Origin: Portunus trituberculatus
Taxonomy: Eukaryota > Arthropoda > Malacostraca > Decapoda > Portunidae
Assembly: GCF_017591435.1 (NCBI RefSeq)
Contig: NC_059269.1
Coordinates: 925,435 to 989,434, forward strand
Direction: 5' to 3'
Length of the DNA stretch: 64,000 bases
This document shows, piece by piece, positions 11,808 to 24,041 of the stretch (within the stretch, counting starts at the first letter, position 1; the number at the start of each line of letters is the position of its first letter). Under the pieces are notes generated by a model. It was not told the origin of the DNA. It ran no database searches and was given only the letters and a program-made list of their open reading frames with translations. The position numbers and the translations under genes were made by a program.

Positions 11808-12738
11808 CCAAGGATTTACATTCTTTGTTCCCATATAACTGAAGGATGAAAGCTTTTCCTGCTTCAGCGATTTCTGTTGGATCTGCATGTGGTTTCTTAA
11901 ACACAGCTGCAAGTTCCTGAAGTTCTTCATGCTTTTCCAGGAGGTTTACAAACTTAAGTTTCCCTTTTTTGTAAAAGGCGGAAGTGGTATCAGCCCCACT
12001 AAATGCATGCAAGAAAAGAATATTGTCTTTAATGACTGATCCATACTTCATGGACGATTGTGTATACAGTTTGTTCTCTGTATTTCCTTTGCCTTGTTTT
12101 AGGAAATGTATGTTATTGTTTGATCCTGCTAATGCGGTCAGGATTACCAGAAGGTCTACATCTTCTCCAACTATTGTTACAGAATCAGTCTTGAAGGATT
12201 CTTCGATAGCTGTATTAACAATGAGTGTGTCTGCATCTTCACTAGCTTGTTTTACAGTAAATCCTTCTGAGGTCAACTTGGTGATGAGTTTTGTAATAAG
12301 TCTGCTCTTATTTCGCTCATTTGACAGAAATTTGCTCTGACTTGTTGTTGCTGGCATAGTTTCATCAAATATGGTGTCTCTTGTAGCACAAATTACTCGA
12401 CGTGCACGTTCAGCGCCTTTTGTACCTTTGTCGTCTAGATTTTCTGGATACCCATCAAAGATAATGATGGCAGTCTCCTTGTAGTGCTTCCTCACATATT
12501 CAGCATATCTGTCCAAAATTGTTGAAAAGAGCTCTTGTTGATGCCAAACAACTCTATGCATAAGAAATCCCCCATCAACAACATAAACAGTATCTCCAAT
12601 CTCAATGTCACACAAAGGTAAAAATGCTTCATAAAGTGAAGATTTCTTGGTTTTGCGCATTCCTGATTCATCAAACAGTGACAAGGGATGAGGAGCCAGT
12701 TCATGCTGAAAGTTTTGTTTTAATTGTTCTTGTGATTT
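11800..12738 (-). pseudogene. XPG/FEN1-like (PIN-fold) nuclease domain of the Academ-like protein
   Basis: All acidic motifs of FEN1/XPG nucleases are visible in order: VVDGGFLMH (near 12576), IIFDGYPEN (near 12456), QASEDADTL (near 12240), VGEDVDLLV (near 12162) and HAFSGADTTS (near 11991). They correspond to the VDA, VFDGKPP, SEAEA, EDMD and GSDY positions that bind two metal ions in the host enzymes. Before the domain lies SLFDESGMRKTKKSSLYEAF. Such a nuclease could process flaps or hairpins during excision; that role is inferred. The domain itself has no internal stop. Frame shifts lie just upstream (A7 at 12736-12742) and downstream (11808-11809). Confidence 0.8.
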
Positions 12739-12742
12739 TTTT

Positions 12743-13302
12743 AACATATGAAATTCTTCTAAATAACATCTCAGGATCAGCTGAACATGCAAAATCTTTG
12801 TTTTTTACTCCCGTCTTGGTAGCTCCTAGGGGGTTTGACTCTTTTCTTTCTTTGAAACTTGACTTTTGCAAAATTGTCGCCAACAATATTTGACATAGAA
12901 ACCAATCCAACTTCATAAGCACTATGAGGATTAGTTCTTTCATCTCCTGTTAATCCTGTACTTATTGACATAATGCCATCAAAATCTGGAAATGGTGGAT
13001 GTGATGAAAACCATTCCATGAAGTTCTGAAGATCTTGAGCATCTCTTGAAATACGTGATTTTCTGGCGTCTACATGTTGCTCTGATGTACTAAAAGCAAC
13101 ATCACAATATTCTTCAATCTTCTCTGTGATCTTCAGAGTGGTAGGCATTCCAATCACCCACTTAGTAAGCATTGAATCAGTCATCCCTCTGCCATGTGTC
13201 AGCCCACCAGAACTCTTCATAGATCGCATCAATGTCTGTTCAATGGTCATGTCGGACCAGATCCCAGACCAAAACTTATCTGACCTTCTTATTGTAAAAT
13301 AG
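12743..13302 (-). pseudogene. Transposase-nuclease linker region, split by two one-base shifts
   Basis: From 13302 the frame reads YFTIRRSDKFWSGIWSDMTI then EQTLMRSMKSSGGLTHGRGM, a block I associate with Academ-type proteins, down to KVKFQRKKRVKP. At the CCCCC run (12829-12833) the sensible reading changes frame to LGATKTGVKNKDFACSADPE and MLFRRISYVKK. At the A7 run it changes again to KSQEQLKQNFQHEL. No splice consensus is evident at these points, so small indels fit better than introns. The basic KRKK stretches may contact DNA. Confidence 0.7.
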
Positions 13303-15736
13303 CCTCTTTGTACATAATCCTCATATTCCTTGGGGTGAGGTGATCTTTGAGATTAAACATGTCTTGAAGGTACAGATGAGCAGACTTTGCATAGAGAAAG
13401 TGACCACTAGCATGGAAGTAGGGTAGCATCTTTTGGATTGTTTCAAGGTGTAATTGCCAGTTTCCTGAACGTTCTGCTTCAATGAATTGCTTAACCAGGG
13501 TTACCATTTCAAAGTACTGGACCCAAAGTTTTGCAGTGTCACCCTTGCTCTTCATTTGGTTAATAATGCCATTGAACCTACGGAGCACACCTTGCAGTTG
13601 TTCATCATCAATCGGTGTGGAATCAGTCTCCTGTAAAGTTCCCTCTATTGTTGACCTTTCTTCAGAGGAGAGATTGAGTTCATTCAGGATAATTGTAGCC
13701 AGTGCAGCATGTACTAGTATGTGTGCTCTGAGTGCTCTTCCATAGGCATGGCCACTCAGCATTTTGTCTACAGAGGCACTTGCGTATACTGTACTTAAAA
13801 GTTCTTTAAGTCCACTTCCATTCATGATGTAACCAATGGCACCCATAAACGACATCAGTAAGTGAAAACCACCAAGACGCACAACAACATTACTTAGTGG
13901 TGATTCTTGTCCACAGCTTGCAACAATGTCACGAGCCCGAATATACAAAGGCTGGTCAAACGTTACAAAGCAAGTTTGCTGTTTAAACTCTTTGCATTTC
14001 TCCACAGCTTGGTTAAGAACTGTGTATATTGTGTTATATTCATTAGGTGGAGCATTTTGGAATGGAAGGTATGAGATATGAGATACATCATAGGGCAGGT
14101 GTGCAGAACATTTCTCCATGAAACCATTCCATCCTGGAAATTCAGACTTCATTCGCCATTTTCCATACAACCACTGGAGTTCCCTTGTTGATACTGAGAT
14201 TGTGGCAGGGACTGGATTGATGTTTAATATATCTTGGACGGTTACATTCAATAGTCCTGTGTTACCTTTCCTTTCATAGAGTTTAATGGGAATGTGGCCA
14301 AATTGTCCAACAGTGGATGCAGAAGGGACCTTTACTAATCTTTTGATAGGTTTATCTGAACTAGAATCAGTTGGAGAAGGAGTAAGGCACTGAATTCCTC
14401 CCATACTGTGAAAGGTATTAAACCCATCAATGGTACAGATGTTAACATCAGCATTGTCGAAAACAAACTGAGTAAATGAGTCACTCTGAGGCTCACTGTC
14501 TGGATGCAACAGTGCTGATACTTGAAAGAGGGCAGCCTCAGCATATGGAGCACACAGCCCCAGAGCTGAGAGAATATTAAGTAGATGCTTTGAGCCGTAC
14601 TTTTGACTAAGATGAACAGCAAGGCCTATTTGCAAAGGGGATTTGAATGAATTTGGTCTGGCCGCTGTTAGAATAGCATGTGAAATAGCTGTACACTTCT
14701 TCTCCCACTTTCTTATATCTCCTCTCTTGTTCTTCATTATCATAGTTTTAACAAGGCAATTGAGTGTATCTGGTATAAGAGAGTCCAAACCCGTCAGGAA
14801 TTCATTTGGTGTTGGATACTGATCTATCTCATAAAGTTGTGACCTAACATCCTCAGCAATTATGGTCGCGGCTGTTTTCACTATCCTAAGTCTCTCCTCT
14901 TTCTCATCTTTACTCCTATTATTTGCATACCATGCATCAGACAGAATTTTGTTTCCTGTGTCACGAAAACACACTACTGGTTTTCTGGCTTTGTTTACAG
15001 TTACAATAATGTCTTCTCCATACTTAAGTTTCAGTTCAGATTTTATTGTTTTCTCATTTGGCAGCTCCCCATCATATCCATCAAAAATTTCACTGAAAGA
15101 AAATTGGCATTCTTCTCGATTTTCCTCAAGATAAGTAAAGGCATGATTCATTGCCTCTGACACTGTACAACTTTTGGGACGACCACGTTTTTCTCCACGG
15201 GACGGTGTGTAAAACTTCTTCATACATTTTGAATGGTACCGAGCCTCTGCAGCAACTAAGTCAACTACATTACATATACGGGTGTTAACTAGTTTACCCC
15301 ACTCATCATTCCTTTTATCACTCACTTTGGAAATGGTGTCCTTAATATGAAGAGTCTCTACACGGTGCACAGTCTCACGATCACTTACAGGTTTTTTGCC
15401 TTGTTTTTCGTAAAACTCATCTGATGCATTTTCACCACAAAACAGACAGTCATGAAGAAAATCAAAGTTAGAGTCTTGATATCTCAGCATTTGCTTAGGA
15501 TCTGTACTGGTTTTATGTCTTGATTGAAAAGCTTCAGCACTTCTTTCTTTCGTATACACTTTCCTACATTTTTCATGCACTGTGACACTTTTTAGTCCTT
15601 GTAAGAGAGAGTGCTTTCCGTCTTTCCATTTAACACTGAAGTCTATCAATGTTCTTACACCTTTTTCCTTAACCTCACGAGTGACGCCCTCAGAAAGTAC
15701 GCCTTCGCAAATGAGGCATTTCCCCGGTGAAGCCAT
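13289..15736 (-). pseudogene. Academ-like transposase (815-residue first segment)
   Basis: The ATG at 15736 opens MASPGKCLICEG, with C7/C10 and VHEKC at 54-57. A second cluster is CLFCG (97-101) and YHSKC (167-171), both Zn-finger-like. The candidate catalytic core has DNADVNICTIDGFNTFHSMG (427-446), VTFDQPL with D594, RLGGFHLLMSFMGAIGY (620-636) and FIEAERSGNW with E753/E755, which suits a D-D-E arrangement. HASGHFLYAK (775-784) is also family-like. The frame closes at 13289 because one base is missing from a GG pair at 13303-13304; the protein otherwise continues. No stop occurs inside the 815 residues. The catalytic assignment is by motif only. Confidence 0.75.
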
Positions 15737-15909
15737 TTTCCAGATAATATTGAGGTCTAATAGTAGGTTAACAGTCCTCGTTCATACTTTCTGAAAGCAA
15801 AAGAAAGAAACTACAATTAATGCAAGAACTTGATAAATGATTGAATAACTTTACTACCAATAATACATAAGTAGGCGCAAAATTTAAGAAATGTATGATA
15901 TATGCGTAC

Positions 15910-16210
15910 CATTAGCATCGAAACCAAGCACCATACAGAAAATTATATAAAACATATTTTGTAGAAAATCTTTCATAGAATAGTTTTTATATTAACACTT
16001 CTTCCTCTAAAGTTAATATTAACCGAGATATTTACAAAAAACTGTTTTTCGCCGCCATTTTTTCAAGATGGCCGCCAAAACCGGGGCGATAGAGGGGTGC
16101 AAAATTGATATGTTTTTATATACTCTATTATGAAGGTGATGACACTAATTGCAGCTTTCCGTAAATTTTTTCCTTTCTCATCATTTTCTTTGTCTCATTT
16201 GACTGGCCTA
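15910..16210. repeat. Right terminal inverted repeat of the Academ-like element
   Basis: Inverted partner of 10864-11160. It contains opposed YY1/Pho-type motifs at 16051-16061 (GCCGCCATTTT) and 16064-16076 (complement of GGCGGCCATCTTG). It lies directly upstream of the transposase start at 15736 and so could also hold the promoter. Confidence 0.85.
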
Positions 16211-16560
16211 CATTGTTGGTGTATCATTCTGAGAACCTGTGGGCCTTTAAAGCACATAAGGTGTTAAAAGAGAAACTCCAGGTCATGTGGCGTGCCAATA
16301 GTAAGGCATGGGTAACTCACCAATTCCTTTTCTGTACTACATATACCAAGTTCTATCACAGCGTCGGTAAGTACGAATGCAAGTTGGGAGTTTTCGCTCA
16401 CGCCAACTCAGCAGGTTTGGCGAGAGACACACAAATTAGCCTGTATTCACATACTGATTACACTTGGAAATTCAATAAACGAGTGAGTACATATGATGTC
16501 CTGCCCACAAGCAACTCTTCCTCTTTGCAGTGCAAAAAAACAGGTCATAGCATAAAGTTG
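16211..16560 (+). mobile_element. Tigger transposase fragment, right part of the split target
   Basis: After the CAT duplication the frame reads LLVYHSENLWAFKAHKVLKE and KLQVMWRANSKAWVTHQFL, typical of the middle of a Tigger DDE domain. It becomes unrecognisable after about 16330 and is replaced by LINE sequence near 16570. The third catalytic acid region is absent. Confidence 0.7.
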
Positions 16561-16569
16561 TATGGTTGC

Positions 16570-17035
16570 TATACAGGCAGAAAGACATCAAGAAACTAGA
16601 AAGAATCCAAAGGACTGGTACAAAGATTATCCCAGCAATAAGGGATCTTGCCTATGAAGAAAGACTGAAGGAAATGGAATTACCAACTTTGACAGATAGA
16701 TGGCAAAGAGGGGACCTAATAACGATTCATAAGTTTCTAAACCATATGGGAAAGACAGACAGACATGACCTGGTGACACTGACAGAAGATGGAGATAGAC
16801 GAACAAGAGGACATTCCAAGATCATGAAAAGTCAGTGTCTGAGGAAAATTAAGAAGTTCAGTTTTCCACATACGACAGGGGACATCTGGAATGAATTAAG
16901 TGATGAGATTGTAGCAGCAGAAAGTGTACACAAATTTAAGGAAAAATTGTATTAATGTAGATATAGAGACAGGTCACAATGAGCCCTGCTTGAGCTCTGT
17001 AACATAATACTTGGTTAATATAACTAGGTAAATAC
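16570..17035 (+). mobile_element. CR1-clade LINE, 3' end (RT C-terminus)
   Basis: An open segment to 16955 reads KDIKKLERIQRTGTKIIPAI, YEERLKEMELPTL, RGDLITIHKFLNHM, RTRGHSKIMKSQCLRKIKKF and FPHTTGDIWNELS, the post-catalytic CR1-type tail. The 3' sequence ends aactaggtaaatacatgcac and runs into CA-rich sequence, as do other CR1 copies here. It is 5'-truncated. Confidence 0.8.
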
Positions 17036-17267
17036 ATGCACATACACCCACACACACGCATCCCCTCCCACACACTGTCTTTCTTTTGGCCTATTGATAG
17101 TATGGACTTTTACAATTTTGACCCACACCCTCCTAGGTTTTCACATGTTTGTATTTGTAGCCTTTCTGTCCTTTTGTTTTATTTATATGATGCCATATGA
17201 CCTTGTAGTGACAGAATTTAGTCAGTGAGTGAAGCAGTTGATCAATGCATGAATGGTCTCCTTGCAG

Positions 17268-17384
17268 TACAATGACCTTATGAGGAAGAAGCGTATTGTG
17301 GAGAATGACAAAGCCAAGATTGAGAAGGTTATTCTTGAACTGGATGAGAAGAAGAAAGCAGCTCTGAGGCAAGCATGGGGCCAG
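17268..17384 (+). CDS. SMC2: SMC2 exon (third from last of the visible four: exon A)
   Basis: Condensin subunit SMC2 compacts mitotic chromosomes as an ABC-type ATPase paired with SMC4. This phase-0 exon of 39 codons encodes YNDLMRKKRIVENDKAKIEK and then VILELDEKKKAALRQAWGQ, the end of the C-terminal coiled coil entering the ATPase head. It is very close to the YNDLM(K/R)KKRIVENDK segment of animal SMC2. A ctccttgcag acceptor precedes it and gtgagt follows. It reads in frame into the exon at 30818 (VNKDFGS). Preceding exons are not found in the window, so they lie further left. The codons are uninterrupted and the gene looks functional. Confidence 0.95.
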
Positions 17385-17499
17385 GTGAGTAGGATGCAGA
17401 AGGCTCTTTTTGTTTCTAATTTAGAATTTAGACTTAAGTTATATTGCTGAATTACATCATCATTCAAGCAGACAAAATTGTAATTTCTGGAATGTTGTA

Positions 17500-17503
<4 letters not shown>

Positions 17504-17568
<65 letters not shown>
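17504..17568. repeat. (TA)n microsatellite
   Basis: TA array ending at the TG of the candidate LTR; the array resumes after 18901. Confidence 0.95.
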
Positions 17569-19262
<1,694 letters not shown>

Positions 19263-19265
19263 AGA

Positions 19266-20618
19266 GTGGAAGGAAGGAAGAACCTTTAAATTACAGACCG
19301 GCATCACTAACTAGTGTAATATGCAAGATGTGTGAAAGAATAATAAAGAAACAATGGATCGAGTTCCTTGAAGACAACAAATTAATATCAAATAGCCAAT
19401 TTGGTTTTTAGAAAAAGACGGTCGTGTGTAACTAATTTATTGAGTTTCTATTCTAGAATAGTTGATAGATTACAAGAGAGAGAGGGATAGGTTGACTGTA
19501 TTTATTTGGATTTAAAAAAGGCGTTTGACAAAATGCCACATGCAAGATTACTATGGAAGTTAGAGGAGAAGGGTGGCTTAAAAGGAAGCACATTGAGATG
19601 GATAGAAAATTATTTGAGGGGGAGAGAAATAAGGACAGTAGTTAAAGATATGAAGTCCAAGTGGAGAGCAGTAGAAAGCGGAGTGCCACAGTATTGGCAC
19701 CAATACTTTTCCTTATTTATATTAATGACATGCCAGAAGGAGTGAACAGCTACATAAATCTGTTTGCAGATGATACAAAACTGTGCAGAGTTATAAAGCA
19801 AAAAGAGGATTGTGAAATACTGCAAGAAGACCTAAATAAAATCTGGGAATGGAGTAAGAAGTGGGAAATGGAATTCAATGTGAAGAAAAGCCACGTCATG
19901 GAAATGGGAAAGAGTGAAAGACGACCCGTGGGAATCTATAAGATGGGAGATGGAGTAGAACTGAAAAAAGTGAAAAAAGAAAAGGACTTAGGAGTGACGA
20001 TGGAAGAAAACAATCAACCAGTAAGCCATATTGATAGAATTTTTAGAGAAACATAATTTGCTAAGGAATATTGGAGTAGCATTTCACTACATGGACAAGG
20101 AAATGATGAAGAAATTGATAAGTACTAAAATAAGACCCAGATTGGAATATGCAGTAGTGTGGACCCCTCATAAAAAGAAACACATAAGGAAGTTGGAGAG
20201 ACTACAAAAAATGGCTACAAGAATGGTTCCAGAATTTGAAGAGATGACATATGAGGAGAGACTAAAGGCTATGGATCTACCAACCCTGGAACAAAGAAGG
20301 GAGAGAGGAGATCTGATACAAGTTTATAAATTGATCAACGGAATGGACCAAGTGGATAATGAGAAACTGATCCTGAGAGAAAAATATGACAATCGAAGCA
20401 CAAGATCGCATAGTAAAAAGCTGAGAAAAGGAAGATGTCTGAAAGATGTTAAAAATATATAGTTTCCCGCAAAGATGTATTGAGACATGGAACAGTTTAA
20501 ATGAAGTAGTGTCTGCAATGAGTGTGCTTACTTTTAAAGTAAGATTGGATAAGTGTAGATATGGAGACCGGGCCACACGAGCATAAAACCCAGGCCCTGT
20601 AAAACTACAACTAGGTAA
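19266..20618 (+). mobile_element. CR1-clade LINE, 5'-truncated copy with most of the RT
   Basis: Encodes RT blocks in several frames: YLDLKKAFDKMPHARLLWKL (19500-19560), the FADDTKLCRV catalytic box (about 19768-19797), EFNVKKSHVMEMGKSE and the C-terminal ERLQKMATRMVPEFEE, LPTLEQRRERGDLIQVYKL. Compared with the copy at 45.5 kb it lacks tggtcag after ggagtgccacag, which shifts the frame before the active site. The 3' end aaaactacaactaggtaaat is followed by (AC)n at 20619-20646. Confidence 0.85.
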
Positions 20619-20646
20619 ATAGACACACACACACACACACACACAC

Positions 20647-20938
20647 ATGAATCAAGTGGATAATGAGAAACTAATCCTGAGAGAAGAATTTGACATTAGA
20701 AGCACAAGATCGCATAGTAAGAAACTGAGGAAGGGAAGATGTTTGAGAGATGTTAAAAAATATAGTTTCCCACAAAGATGTGTTGAGACTTGGAACAGTT
20801 TGAGTGAGGAAGTGGCGTCAGCAACAAGTGTGCATAGTTTTAAAGAGAAATTGGATAAGTGTAGATATGGAGACATGGCCACATGAGCATAAAGCCCAGG
20901 CCCTGTAAAACTACAACTAGGTAAATACACACACACAT
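20647..20938 (+). mobile_element. Second CR1 3' fragment, tandem to the first
   Basis: Repeats the last 290 bp of the preceding LINE (NQVDNEKLILREEFDIRSTR to the aactaggtaaatac tail) directly after its (AC)n tract and ends in a new (AC)n. Sequence differences from the first copy show it is not a duplication artefact. Confidence 0.8.
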
Positions 20939-21236
20939 ACGTTTAGAGTCTGCTCTTGATTAATGTGACGATATTTAAAGAGATGTGATTACATATCGCA
21001 ATTTGTACAATTTAACGTAGGTTAACTTGACTCAGTGATGTCACCCCACACTGCTTCTGTTTGAGACTCTGTCAGCCAGATTCTTTACCAATACATTCCA
21101 CCTTCATCAGTTGAAAGATACTGTCCAGGAGAAATTGGTATTCTTAAGAGCGAAAGCTGCCTTCCTGGAGGTCAGGAGGGCAAAGGATTTACTTTGCCTT
21201 GAAGGTCATCATGACCTTCGTATAAATTTTGCCTGA
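20939..21236. other. No recognisable feature (SMC2 intron)
   Basis: Non-coding sequence with no recognisable motif or exon with splice sites. Confidence 0.5.
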
Positions 21237-21240
21237 ATAC

Positions 21241-21275
<35 letters not shown>

Positions 21276-21422
21276 TATTTTATTTATTTATTTATTTATT
21301 TTATTTCATTTGTTTATTTTTATATATTTTTTTATTTTTATTTTATTTATTTTATTTATTTATTTATTTATTTATTTTTATTTATTTATTTATTTATTTA
21401 TTTTTTTGTGTGTGTGTGTGTG
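21237..21422. repeat. (TTA)n / (TTTA)n / (TG)n compound low-complexity tract
   Basis: ATT triplets grade into TTTA tetranucleotides and close with a short TG run. Confidence 0.9.
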
Positions 21423-22352
21423 AACTAATTGATTTTAGAAACAAAAATATATAGCTTATCATACAAATAGATTACTTTACAAAAATAGTGATTAGAAGCA
21501 AACCCAGGAATAACAATGACAACATTGCCAGTGCCAGCTTCAATCACTGCATCTCCATCTACTTAGCTTAATGTCAGTTGTATGTCTTTATCACTTAATA
21601 AGTACCCATTTATGTAGGTAGCTGGTGGACTGTCCTCTTCCCATAGCCTGCACAGTTGAAGGTGTTAAAGCCACTATATGGCCATCTGTGCTTTTATTTA
21701 GAAGCACTTTTCTGGGCTCATAAAGTCTATTAATAAATCACGCTGTGCAGCGGTAATATTGCTGGTTCTCCTTGTAAGATTTTCCATGTTGCTTGTGGTG
21801 GAATGGTGAGGCAGTGTGGTCTGGAGTGCATGACTCAATCAGCTGAGGTGATGATAGGCAAACACTGCTACCAACTATCTCCAAATTATACCCATGGTTT
21901 ATTTCATTAGACTCATTAATAATAAACATATGAATATAGGATAACATTCCCAGCATATAAAATCATACGACAAATTATGTTGATTAGATAATTTTCTAAT
22001 TTCTCAGACAAGAAAGACTGAGCAGGTAAGAACTTGTGTGTTTATTGTCTTTGTGACCTAGTGATGTGCCATATTTGATGGCTTATAAGACACATGGGCT
22101 CATAAGATGCATCCAGTTTCGGCAGACATTGAAATGAATGAAAAATAAATGAGCAGATTTATGCTCTGAATATGAGATGAGGGATTCCACCTGACATTTG
22201 AAGGCTCACATAGATTTAGATCATTCTTAGATCCCAATATGTTGCATTTAAAAACTTGAATATTTGCTAGTAGTCTACGTACCAATCTTTGTCGTGAGAT
22301 GTAAACATGTACCTGGCACTGACTGTGAAGAACTACAGGCCTAATAATCGTA

Positions 22353-22355
<3 letters not shown>
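21423..22355. other. No recognisable feature (SMC2 intron)
   Basis: AT-rich intronic sequence without recognisable coding or repeat structure. Confidence 0.4.

Positions 22356-22356
<1 letters not shown>

Positions 22357-22430
<74 letters not shown>
22357..22430. repeat. (CT)n microsatellite
   Basis: Pure CT tract followed by TTA-rich sequence to about 22500. Confidence 0.95.
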
Positions 22431-22434
<4 letters not shown>

Positions 22435-23121
22435 ATTATTTATTTATTTATTTATTATTTATTTTTTTACTTTGTTTGTTTATTATTATTTTTTTTTAGA
22501 TGTATGCAAGATAAGAATGTTGAAAGAGAGGTGTAATTTTAATTGTATGAAAGTGTGTCTTACCTCAAGGAGTCGCATTATTACACTGTAAAGAACGCAG
22601 TGATGCTTGCCCGTGTCAAGACCAATATTTATAGTAATACCATTCTGCAAGTAAAGTAATCCTTCCCCACTTAATTAACCAACTTCTATTTGTCTTTTTG
22701 TATTGAAAATCATTCCAGTTGTATCAGAGGAATGTGGCTACATACAAATGCAATTTAATTTGAAAAGAAACTGATTTTCCAACAAAATTAAAGAGAAACT
22801 AATCGATGTAGCCTATCACCATGAGGCAAAGAGGGAGTGTGGTCAGGGTTCGGCCTTGTTCCCACCTCCTCCCCTCCTGGGGGGAGCAAAATGTATGCCC
22901 CTTAGTTCCTGTCCTACTCTAGGAAGAGACCCACATGGAAGGCTGTGAGGTGTATGTGGGTATATTTCGGGATTCAAAAGTGGCCAGCCACCACTAATTG
23001 TCCCAGGATCTTAGTTGTGTCTTGCATGAAGTGCAGGAGCTCCATGACTCTAGAGTCAGGCTGGGTTTTCTACATATATGGAGTGAGGCACAAAAGAGAT
23101 GAGCACACAAGGAAGGTGCCT

Positions 23122-23220
23122 GTGTTTCTGTGTGGTGTGACAGGTGCACCGCTGGACTGGGTGAAGTGTTGTGTTTCTGTGTGTGGTGTGACAGGTGCAC
23201 TGCTGGACTGGCTGAAGTGT
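23122..23220. repeat. Two-copy tandem repeat, unit about 48 bp
   Basis: The phrase gtggtgtgacaggtgcac, then (c/t)gctggactgg and tgaagtgttg, occurs twice in a row with small differences. The surrounding 22500-23860 region shows nothing else I can identify. Confidence 0.75.
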
Positions 23221-23877
23221 TGCTTTTCTTCAGTGGATATTTATTTATTTAATTTTTATTTATATATTTATTTACTCTATTTTATTTTATTATTATTTAT
23301 TTTAATTTTTATTTGTTTATTATTTATTTATTTAATTTTTTTTTATATATTTGGTTGAGCCCTGGGCCAGAGAACATTAAGAAAATTGAGCAGTAGTGTT
23401 TATTTCCATGGTGCTAGCAGGGTTAGGTGCTAGTGCCTGTTATTTAACTAGAGTGTGTGTGTAGTGACATGGATATGAAGGGTGTGGCTTATCTTTAGTT
23501 GTTAAGAGAGAGCAGTATTTCACATCACTATATAATCCTCACAGCATACAAGTAGCCTGTTCTTCTCTGGGGCCGAGGACAACTGATCCTTACCTGCTGA
23601 TGTTGTTTTGAGTGATGTGTATATGTTCCTTTCCTGTAGGCTGTGTTAAACAGGGTAGCAACCTCTGGGTATTTATGGAAGAAAACCTGAGTTATGGCAA
23701 GACTTGTGAGGCTACAGAAGGTTATACAACCCCTGTAAAGCAGTGATCAGTGCCCTGTTCCAGACTGAGAGAGAGTGGTTGTCTGGGGAGAACTGGCCCA
23801 GGTGAGGTAGTTACTGAGGAAGGGCAGATTCTGGACGTAATACGTGTAAGGAAAATTATAATTGTCATGTCTCAAAG

Positions 23878-24018
<141 letters not shown>

Positions 24019-24041
24019 CACCACCGCACGACACAGCCTCT

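Larger units (their letters stand above)
10864..16210 (-). mobile_element. 5,347-bp Academ-like DNA transposon with XPG-type nuclease
   Basis: The outer ends read TAGTCCAGTCAAATG (left) and TAGGCCAGTCAAATG (right, complement), each flanked by CAT at 10861-10863 and 16211-16213. Removing the element and one CAT restores the Tigger frame KPLLVYHSEN, which independently proves the boundary and the 3-bp duplication. Inverted similarity continues inward for over 150 bp and, more weakly, to about 300 bp. The minus strand encodes one long protein path with two Zn-finger-like segments, a DDE-type transposase, an XPG/FEN1-like nuclease and a CXC-type tail. From memory, the Academ superfamily has 3-4-bp duplications and some members carry an XPG nuclease; assignment is by architecture. 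Confidence 0.8.

Noticed and set aside
11800..12792. A host FEN1/XPG-type repair gene
   Set aside because: It lies inside TIRs with a transposase on the same strand and runs in one reading path with it; motif spacing differs from host FEN1.
23122..23220. CRISPR-like direct repeats
   Set aside because: Only two adjacent copies without spacers in a eukaryotic intron; a simple tandem repeat.
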